From: Biomphalaria glabrata
Lineage: Eukaryota > Mollusca > Gastropoda > Planorbidae
Assembly: GCF_947242115.1 (NCBI RefSeq)
Contig: NC_074728.1
Span: forward strand, 10,420,221 to 10,484,220
Length of the DNA stretch: 64,000 bases
Direction of reading: 5' to 3'
Below the pieces are notes generated by a model that had not been told where the DNA came from, did no database searches, and saw only the letters and a list, made by a program, of their open reading frames with translations. The position numbers and the translations under genes were made by a program. Every line of letters starts with the position of its first letter. Position 1 is the stretch's first letter. Positions 11,701 to 22,783 of this stretch are shown here, one piece after another.

Positions 11701-14700
11701 CCTAAAGGCAGCATAAGAACTTTCTCTAAGATATCCCACACCTCCGTTGGTCCACAAAAGAGATTGGCCCATAGCGCACTGAGCATCTTGCAAGCATCAA
11801 AGTATCGCTATATAAAATCAATTAAAAAAAAAACAATACAGAAATACAAAGATTTAAAAATAAAATAAAATATATAATTTAAAAAAAGAGTGAAAAACAA
11901 GGTTACAAAGACAGTTTGTGTGGAAACACAAACTCAAAATAGGCCCCCGAAGTGGTCCACCCAAGCAGGTAAGAAGGCAGGTTTCAATATTTTCAGAAAG
12001 AAAATCAGAATGAAAATTTATCAAAGGCAAATGACATTGAAGAATGGAGAAAGAAGGTTGACAGATCTTGTTTGGTGTCCCAACGGTCCAGCAGACCAAG
12101 TATAAGAGACATTCGATGTGAAACTGGCCTAACTGATGTCTTATAATGATTATCTAATTGATCTATTTGTTCTGTAAAGGGTCAATCTCGTATTCAAATC
12201 CTCAAGAAAAAAAAACAGTAAAAAACAAAATCTCCCCTTTTTTAAGTTCAGTGTTACATTGGCGTATGGGCATGCTGCAGTTCATGCGATGTTATGAAAC
12301 ACTACTTAGTAACTGTTGTTTTAAATTATGTTTCCCTTATATGTATACTAAATAGATTTTTTTTCTTTAATAATAAAAGTAAACATTTGTTTTGTAAATG
12401 TAGTAGTTAGTATGACAGGACTTACTTAATTTAGCAATACAATTGTAAAAAAAATATTTTGTGACAAAAAATCTAAAACCGTTTGCATAAATGTGTTAAA
12501 AATATGGTAAATAGTAATCTCCTTACTAAATAGCCTCCCATATTTGTTACTATTATTAGTGAATAGTTGTAAAAATTGTGTATTTAAAAAAAAAACAACA
12601 ACTGTTTGCTTTGTTAATTTAAAAAATTAATTTTTTCGCTTTCAGAAAAGAAAAAAGTAACCGTTAAATCAGAAAGATCTAAATTCTAAAATATCATGAT
12701 GTTGGATTTTCAAAATCTTTTCTAGTTTACGAGATCTAAACGGGACGGACGGACGGACAGACCACACAAAACTATTAGCGTCTATTTCTCTTTTGGGGGC
12801 CGATAAAAAAACACTTCTTATAAGTATTACAACAATGTTAGGGAGGTTATTATTAAAGGATTTATTAACAGATACGGTCTTAACAGCGTTGTCTTCCTTT
12901 TGTTTTTCAGAGTCAAATGGAAAACTTTCTGACATTGACAGAAAAACTTATAGTCGTCTATGGCTCCACAGAAGCTGGGTTTTTAACAGCAAAATGTATT
13001 ACTAAAGGTACACATTACAATTTATACCCGTACTGTTTTGATATATAAATATTTAAAGGTGAAATAAAAAAACATTTTTTCATTAAAAAGCAATTCCTAC
13101 TTCATGAAGCTGTTTGTGCTCTCGGATCTGTTTTGGGTTAGGTACATGCAATTGCCCCCCCCCCCCCCCCCTCACCCCACCGAATCGGCCAAGATACCAG
13201 AAAGGGAGCGACATAATATAAAATTTATATATTAATTCAACTAATTTTGTTCACAAACTATAATTTCTCCATAAAAACGGACCCCCCCCACTCAAAGGGT
13301 TTAGGTGGGAAAGGCAGTAGAGGTATTCGCCCCCCCCCCCACCAATTGGCCAACAGGGAACGACATAATATAAAGATCGGTTAAAAATATCAATAACAAG
13401 CTTTAAAAATATAGATATTTAATTGATTTTGTTAGCAAGCTGTGATTTCTACAAACGAATTGGACCGCCCCCCACTCGAAAGTGTAGGGGAGGGGGCGGG
13501 ATTGATACCATCGCCCCCTCCCGACCCCACCAAATCGGCCAACATACTAGAGGGAGGGGCGAAATAATCTAAAAATAGGTTGAAATATAAATAATTATTA
13601 TATATTTTTAACATAAATAATAAATTCGTATACAAATTGTGTGAATCCTATACTAAAGTTCGTCCCCCCCCCCTTAGGGAGAGGGGGGGGGGTCGGCCGA
13701 GTGGGGGGGGGGGCGATCGCCCCTATCGCCCCCCCCTGGATCCGCCAGTGAGTTTAGTACAGTAATATACGGTCTAACGTTGTAGCAGTTGATTGTGTTG
13801 CCAATTGTGTCTTATTGGCTGTTTGATTTGACCATTATTAAAGTACCAGATTATTTGGAGCCTTGTTGTCAGGTTCTTTATGTGTTGATGTGTTGTGTTG
13901 TATTTAGCAGTGTTTACAGAAGGCCTGAGTAGGAGGAGAGATCGTATATATATAAACGTTAAAATAGAGGTAAAGTAAAATTTTTTTTTCACAAATTAAA
14001 AAAAAGATACTAGTACACCGTAGCGGTGCGTATCGTCACAAAACAACAACAACAACAACACTGTCTTTGAGACGGCTGATACGAACTTTGTATAAATGTT
14101 TTATAGAAATGTACATTTGGAAATATTTCTTATCAATAAATAATTTCCTGTATTCTATTTTAAACTCAGGTGACACTATGCAGTCCAACGACAACGGTAA
14201 GGTCGTGCCTGGTGTAGAGTTACGTATTGTGGCTAATGATGGTAGGCTATGTCGGCCTGAGGAAACGGGAACTATAGAGGTCAAAGGTAAGACACGAGCT
14301 GGACTGAAAACATTGAAAACCTGGCATATGAGGCTGACGGGCATAAACCACTTGAGAACCTGGAATACCTGGGATATTAGGCTGATAGGCGTTAACCGCT
14401 TGTTTATCAAAGACGCTCGAATTCGAAACCTGTGAACTCTTTTTTTTAATATGTTGGTAATTCTGAATGACATAATGGGTCAGCCATCTTTGTAACTATT
14501 TTTTTTATTGTTTATGTTCCAAAGAAATCCCCATATTGTGTCTTTAAAAAATAACAAGAATACATGTTTTCAAAGCAATGCTATTGTCTGCCATTCAAAA
14601 TGACCAATATTGTTTTTTTAGATTCATGTGTCGCTAAGTCACAAGAATGTTTGTCCCTGAGCTTTCAACCACTCATCTAATACCCTACCACTGTGCCTTT

Positions 14701-17700
14701 GATAGAGGCAAGAAGTGCCAATGTAGACGTGACATTTAAGTATTGCGCTGAGAGAAACATCGACTTGGTACACAGAAACCCAGGGTGACTGAATGACTCT
14801 CATTTCATCTTCTCTAGAGTTTCATACAATAGACAATATTAAACAAGATTACAAAGAGAGTTTGTGTTACACAAACTTAGAGGCGGCCCCCGTCGAAGTC
14901 GGATCCCTGTCGGATCTGCATATTCGCAAATAATATTCAAGAGGTGATTTAATTTTGATGGTCAAAAGCAGTGATGCCCAACCTTATTCGCCCGGCGGGC
15001 CATTTTCATTTCCGACACTCATGTCGCGGGCCACATCGTCGAATAGATGAAAAAATGAAATAGAGAATAAGTCCATTTTAAATAGTTTTATTAGAAACCT
15101 GTAGCACTACTTGGCCAACGTACACACGTAGGGCGATTACGTAAGATTGGTCTCATCCGTTTTATTACTGAAAGGTTTGTCTACTCAACGAAGTGCTTGT
15201 AAACATTGTGATCGTCCTTAACACTTCATTTCGGACATTTGAAAAGTTTCACCAGGCAACACGGCCAAGAAATGAACTGTCTGCATCACTCTAACTTTCT
15301 CAAACAGGGATGTCTGGATTTGTAAGTCAATCAATTTCAGTTGCAGATCTATCGGAGTAATCCTCAGTGGCAATAGAAAACATTTCAAAATCTGCTGCTC
15401 TGTTATTTAGTTTTGCAATGCGTTAACTGCTTTTTTTTTTTTACCCAGGACTAATTCTTTCACTACTGCTAGAAAGCACTTTTTTACGCATCATTTCTCA
15501 TACTTTGAGCAGCTCTGTAACTTGTCCTTACCGTGGACTCATTTCTTGTCTCTTTGTTCTCGTCAGTCACTTTACTCATTCAACTAGGCGTAGCTTAGCG
15601 ATCTTTTTCTTGGCGGTTAAAACCAACAATGCCGCCATATTTTTTTTTATGTTTTGATTTGCAAATGACTTTTTGTTATAAGTTTTAAAAACAGTAACAT
15701 TTCTGAATCTTGTTGGCATATGTTAAACAAAAGCAAAGATGTCTTCACTTTTTTCCTGGAAGTTTCTACATTCATTTCGTACCTATGGCTCTCTCATTTC
15801 ATTTACGCTCAAATATTATATTAAATGGTACTACCATTCACTTTGATATCAAAAGAACTTTACCAAAAAAATGATGCAGAATTGATGCCCTGTGTTACAC
15901 ACAACATATACACGACTAGCTCTAGACAGCAGCGGAATTATTCAAGAATCTAAAACAACTGTCAACACTTGTCACCAAAAAATAAACGTCGTGTTCATTA
16001 AAAAAAAATAATATAAATTAAGAATGCCGTAGATTAGAATGAAATCCATCCAAGAAAAAGTGCAAGTCCTAACGTAGAAAAATACATTTTTCAACCTTTT
16101 AAAAAAATTTCTTCACTTTGTGCCGAGGTTTAGGCGGGCCGGATGGAAGCACGTCGCGGGCCGGATCTGGCCCGCGGGCCGTAGTTTGGGCATCACTGGT
16201 CAAAAGTAATAATGTTTCAAAGATTCATTTGCCGTAAATTTAAATTTAAATTAAATAAAAAATAGTAGATTAGTTTTAGTATATTAAAACATTACAATAT
16301 TGATCAAAACGTTTGGAAATGAAAATCTACACTTTTTTTTACACTTTAAGTTTAGAAATTGAAATTCTACATCTTAATCTAGTCTATTTTAGTCTAAACT
16401 AGATCTAGAAATTCTAGATCTAGACTCTAAAATAATTTTCATTAGAATATAAATCCAGATCTAGATATACTGTAATAAAAATCTAGATCTAGTTTAAAAA
16501 ATCTAGATTAGATCTAAATCAAGATATCATTCCTTTTTTAAACGCGAGTCACATAACGAGGCTTAATAAACATTACTATACCGAGTTCTTTTTTCATTTC
16601 ATTTGAAGAATTAATTCCATATAACGTCAGTGGGGAAAAAAAACACTACGTCACACGGCCTAGCAAGACTAAAAATCGCCTTCATCAATACGAGCCATTT
16701 ATCGAGTGTTCATAGACTTTGGTGCACCGAGTGCGTTCTTTAAGCATTTCATTTAAAGAATTAATTCCATATGACGTCAAAGGAAAAAAAACACCACGTC
16801 ACACGGCCTAGCTTGAATAAAAATCGCCTTCATCATTAGAGCCATTTATCGAGTGTTCATAGACATTGGTGCACCGAGTGCGTTCTTTTAGCATTTCTTT
16901 TAAAGAATTCATTCCATATGACGTCAAAGGAAAAAAAAAACCACTACGTCACACGGCCTAGCTAGACTAAAAATCACCTTCATCAATACGAGCCATTTAT
17001 CGAGTGTTCATTGACATTGGTGCACCGAGTGCGTTCTTTTAGCATTTCATTTAAAGAATTCATTCCATATGACGTCAAAGAAAAAAAAACACTACGTCAC
17101 ACGGCTTAGTTAGACTAAAATATGTTTTCATTAATACGAGCAATTTTTCGAAGGTTAATAGACATTGGTGCACCGAGTGCGTTCTTTTAACATTACATTT
17201 AAAGAGTCCATTCATATGACGTCAAAGAAAAAAATTCCATTACCTCACAATAGGGTAGTACCGGTACCATAAAAAAAAATGTCTTTATTTACACGAGATA
17301 TTTAAGGAGGGTTCATAGACATTGGTGCACTGAGTTCTAATAGAATTTATTTAAAAAGGATGAAAGCCGCATTGTTTTTGCGTTTTGTCTGTCAGTCGTT
17401 CTGTCCGTCATCTTGATATAAAAAAAACAACAACTAAAGGTTATTAAAAATTGATTAACCTTTGTTTTACGTTTCAAAACATCGCAATAATTTTTAGGTA
17501 TGAACACAATTGAAAAGTTTATATAATAGATTGTTCCGGATGTTTGTATAAATAGTAAAAGAAAAAGAGAATTTCAGATAAATGTAATACCGTTAATTAA
17601 ATTTTTTGGATGGTCTCGTATAAAAATTAGATGTACTACAGCCATGTGGAGAGAATTTCATTCCTTACTTTGGTGTTTGGATTCTGTTTTCCTTAAAAAT

Positions 17701-20700
17701 CGGAACATAATATTAACGATAATTAGATTTTTTAATGTTTTAGGTAGAAAGTTAAATGTACTGTAAGAGAGTAGTGAGTTAAAATATTTTTCATAAAAAT
17801 CCGTAAAAACATTATTTCGTAAATGAGAAGATTATTTGTTTATTAATTAGAAGAGGGAGTTCAAACAATTATTTGGCGTTAGTAGATTTTAAAATAAATT
17901 CGGAAATTTCTGGCGACGATTTGTAAGAAACAAAATCCGGAACTTTCTTTATCGATTACAAAACTTCTATGTTATGTTTTAGCAAGAAAATTAAATGTCT
18001 AAAAAGTAATTTTCAGTAATCAATTCTAGTAAATTACTTTTTTTAAAGCCCTGAACAACCTATTGTCGATATTTTAAAAAATTTGTTTAAAGATGAAAAT
18101 ACGGAACAATTTGATATTGATAACCAAATTAAGTGACGCATTGTCAAATAATATAAGTGTAATATTAGTAAATTATGCGATTTCAATCATTAGGCATAAT
18201 TCATGTTTTATAAAACAATATCCGGAACATTTTTACACTTAATGAAATATAAGTCAGTATAGAGATTTTGATTTAGCATTAATATGCTATTTACATAAAA
18301 AACGGAACAACATATTATTGATAATGTGTTTTTGCAATGTTTAAGCATGGAAATTGAATGTATTATAAATTAGAAGAGCAAACAAACATTTGTTGGGGTT
18401 GATTAGTTTTGCAGAAAAAAATCCGGACGGAACAATCAATTTTTAGATACTTAAAACTATTGAGATGTTACGGGAGGAACATTAAAGTGTAAATCAGATT
18501 TTCAATAGCTTTTAGAGTTCTAGTTTTTTTAATCTAATCGTGACGGACAGACCGACCAACAGACAAAACGCACAAAAATAATCTTCTTTTATTCGGATGG
18601 GGGCACTAAACAAAAAATAAATAAAATCTGATTTTTTAAAAAAGTTTAAGGAATTGGTTTAGCACCAGATCATGTAGCGACGTTACGCTACTGCATGAAA
18701 ATCGCTGCATAAAAAGTCCATGAGAAAAAAATGTGCGTGATATTTACATACAAAATGCATTATTAGCCTTTATAAACAAACAGAAATGTTTTCTTTTAAT
18801 TTTAGCAGCTAGTTGACCAGAAAAAACATATTTAACTATTATTTATATTTGTTGTAAACATTTCCTGTACATTTGTAAAATATATTTGACTTAGTGATAC
18901 TGAAAATACACAAATATTTTCCATCTTTGTTAGCATATTGTAACATTGCCTCCCTTACATTTACGTAATTGTTTTAGAATTGGTGTATATCTATGAAAAA
19001 ATCGCTTGCATAATTAATTTTATAAATTAAACGGTTTGCTTTTAGAAAACCGAAAGTAGCCCTTGCACCTAAACTTTTCAAGCCGCATTTAATGATGAAA
19101 TAATATTTTTCATATCTCTTCTAGTTTTCGAGATCTGAGTGTGACAGACGGACAGACGGACATTTTGCACAAACCTAATAGCGGCTTTTTCCCCTTACGG
19201 TGGCCGCTAATAAAATTAAACAATCCTTTTATTTATAAAGGCACGTTTGAAATTTAGGGCAAGTCAAACTTTGGGTAACACAGCCCGGGTACGCTGTTCT
19301 GCCTCATCGTGGCACCCGAGTGGAAACGACCATTAGAGGAAGTGGTTAGGCTAAATTAATGGCGAAATAAAACTCCCGTGGGGGTGTCCTCGGGTAGGCG
19401 AGAGCTTACCCGTTGCACGGAGCGGAGTTGAAAGAGAGCCCTTACGCCCCTGTCAAATATCCATGCGCCGTTCGTCAAGGGACCGTTTACACTAATGGCG
19501 AGTCATCCACGGTTAGCTTGGTACAACATAGGAAAATGGCGGAGGTTCCCGGTGCACTCGGCCTTCGGCCATTTCTAGCCCATGCGCTCGGGGACCAGAT
19601 GCATTGGAAATAGCAATGCTTTACATAGGCATTGACTTGGGTCTCTTCCAGACAGAACTGTGTGTTCACACAATGTTTTTTTTTTTTTACTGTTTAACAC
19701 TCAAACAGGTTTTTTTTTCAAACTTAGAGCTCGAAGAGCCTTCCTCTCAGCTCTTAGACGATCAAACGGTAACACACACATAATCCATCAAAAGGGAAGC
19801 AATTATGTTAATGTCAATGTCAATAAATTCATGATATTCAGACTGCTACTACCAAATTAACCTCCTAAATATCGAAAAAAAAAAAAAAAAACACATATTG
19901 TATTAAATTACCAGAAGCTTCCCAGTGTACCGATTATTGAAAAAATATATCAAAATTTAAGTAATGTTTAGTACGCAAGCTTAAAATATATGGCCATACT
20001 GCAAGATCCACGGGGCTCGCAAAGACCTTCCATCAGGGAACAGTACCAGGAAAAAGAAGAGGCAGACAGAGAAAGTGATGGGAGGACAACACAAAAGAAT
20101 GGACGGGCCTACAATTGAAAGATGTTTTAAACAAGGCAAAAGACAGGGAGGAATGGAGAAAGGCGGTCGACAAATCTTGCTTGGTGCCCCAACGGTCCAA
20201 CAGACTAAAGGATAGGTAAAGGTAAAAGTAGGTTAGTACTAATTGTTAAATAAAAATATAAGACTTGTATTCTATTTGTATAGTATACTGCTCTATTTCA
20301 AAGGTCTCTTCAATACACAGAGCTATTCATTTCTTTCCAATTCCCCTGCAGTTGATTTCTAAGACTTTTATTATTGCAGGTCTCGAAGTATTTGAGGTTA
20401 GGATTATGGTTGTGTGAACTTGTGATTAGGGTAAGGGTTAGGGTTTGTAATCTTGTTTTTCTTTCCTACATTCAATGTCAAAGACTTTTATGATTACAGG
20501 TCCAGATGTATTTAAAGGCTACTACAACAGACTGACCAGTCCAGACCCGCAAACAGTGAAAGCTTTTACCTCAGATGGGTGGTTCAAGATGGAGGACTAT
20601 GGTTACATCGATAAAGATGGAAACGTCTTCGTGTTTGGTCGAACTAAAGATATTATTACATACGGAGCAGATTCCTTGTATCCGGGATGGATGGAGAAAA

Positions 20701-22705
20701 AGTTGATGGAACATTCTGACGTATTGGAGGCTATTGTAGTTCCGGTCAGTACCGAAAGATTAACGACGGTTTTATTGCAGATTGCAAAAAGTAAAATCAA
20801 TTTGATTGGAAACGGGATGGCCATTTCCTAAACGGCTCTAACGAGTCTCCTAGAAATTATAAAATGTATGAATGTTTTTGGGAAATTCAATAGTTGGACA
20901 AAAGTAAAGGCAGTTGCTCGTTGTGCTGGCCACATAACACTCTTTACATCATCTGCTCTTTAAGGATACGTTTACTTTTTTTTAAACAGAAAAAAGCATC
21001 TGAAGAATATGAGACAAAATGAAGAACGAGTCCAATAATCTAAAAATAAATCAAAATCCTGAGATCTTGATATATCTTATCAAACAGGAATCATAGACCA
21101 GATCACATATCACACGACCAGATAGCTATCCATCTTATATGAATGTTGTAATTAATCTTGTCGACTAAATTTTGAGAATAGTATTTTGCAAATAGTAAGT
21201 GTAGCCATATAAATAAATGAATGTTTTATTAGGTGTCAGATCCACTGTTGTACCAAAACATCTGTGCTTGTGTTAAGATAAAGAGGGACAGCAAACTCAA
21301 CGAAGATCAACTCAGAAAATATTGTGATCAAATTTTTCTACCAAATCCTGTCAGTGAGGAAACACCAAAACCGCAACACTTTATTGTAAGTACAATCAAC
21401 TTCTCATTAAGGATAATTGGTTTCAAGAAGAAAAGTTATCTCATTTTGACCCAATGGAATCAATGAAGAATTATCAATCTCTTAATTCCTACAAAATTAT
21501 GATAAAAGTTCATATTCCTTCACCTTCTTCACCTATCCCTGAGTCTGTTAAACAGTCGGGGGTGTCACGTGTTTATTATGTTTATTTAATTGGCAGATCT
21601 TGATGCTATAAACTTGTGACATATGTGGGTTCGGAGGTGCCTTGATTAAGTTCAAACACTTTAATAATCAATGAAGTAACAAAGTGCTAATATGTTTTCT
21701 TGAGTTTTAATTATTTAAAACTTAACTTGAAACAATAAATGTATGTACAAAGATATATAAAACAGATACAGGATTCAGTGAAAATAATCAATGAGTAAAT
21801 ATTTACTTTAAAAACTAGCGACTTCTAAGCCTAACTTTCTAGCTCTCCCTCCCGTCTCCAGCTAACACTCCGCCTTTTATATCTTTCTTTAGAATAAAGA
21901 ACCGTGACATCTCAATACCCATCCTTGACCCGTTTACATTTAATTTTCCCCTCAATTGTTTCTGTAATTTAACCTACGCCAATTATGTCTCCCTGCCGTA
22001 GCCTTGAACTAAGTTTTAATCGGCGTCCTTCTGGCATTAAAGCGCGAGCCCGCTGACCCGATTTAAGATAGGTACAATGTCCTCATTCTGTGAACAGCGA
22101 GGTGTCCCTAGGAATTGTATTTTGTAATTTAAGACATGTTAATTTTGTTTCCCTGCTGTAGTCTTGAGCTAAGTTTTAATCGGCGTCTTTCTGGCATTTA
22201 AGCGTGGGTACGCTGACCTGATTTGAGAAAGGTACAATGTCCTCATTTTGTAAACAATGAGGTGTAACTAGGGACGTGACAGGGGGCACCACAAATGATC
22301 AATCTGTCAACCGTGTTTCCCTATTCCTGTCTTTTGTCTTGACTAAAGTGATAGTTTCAGTGACAGTTCCGTCCAATCTTTCATGTCTTCCCATCGTATT
22401 CCCTACCTGCCTCTTTTTCTTTTCTCTGGTTCTGTTCCCAGCTGGAAGGTTTTTGCAAGCTATTTTTTTAACAGAGTGATTGAAAGTAGTGAAGAAATGT
22501 TTTTGACAAATCCTTATATAAGAAGTATTGAAACAATTCACCATGGATACATAGAAACATTTATAGATAAACAAGGTTTCTCTTTTTTTGCTACTTTTGA
22601 GGAAAAAAAAAGTCATAGCCAAAGGGGTTTTGAGTTTAAACCACCCTTCAGCGGGGTTTGAAGCCGAAAAATACCCCTTTAATAAATAAATAAATAAATA
22701 AATAA

Positions 22706-22783
<78 letters not shown>

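Noticed and set aside
14036-14473. 145-aa minus-strand frame
   Set aside because: Antisense shadow of exon 6 of copy 1, extended by an ACA repeat read as poly-Val.
20427-20444. Interstitial telomere or chromosome fusion point
   Set aside because: Only three imperfect TTAGGG-like units in 20 bp, too short to mean a fusion.
20603-20824. Minus-strand frames opposite exons 4 and 7 of each copy
   Set aside because: Exact antisense shadows of conserved coding exons.
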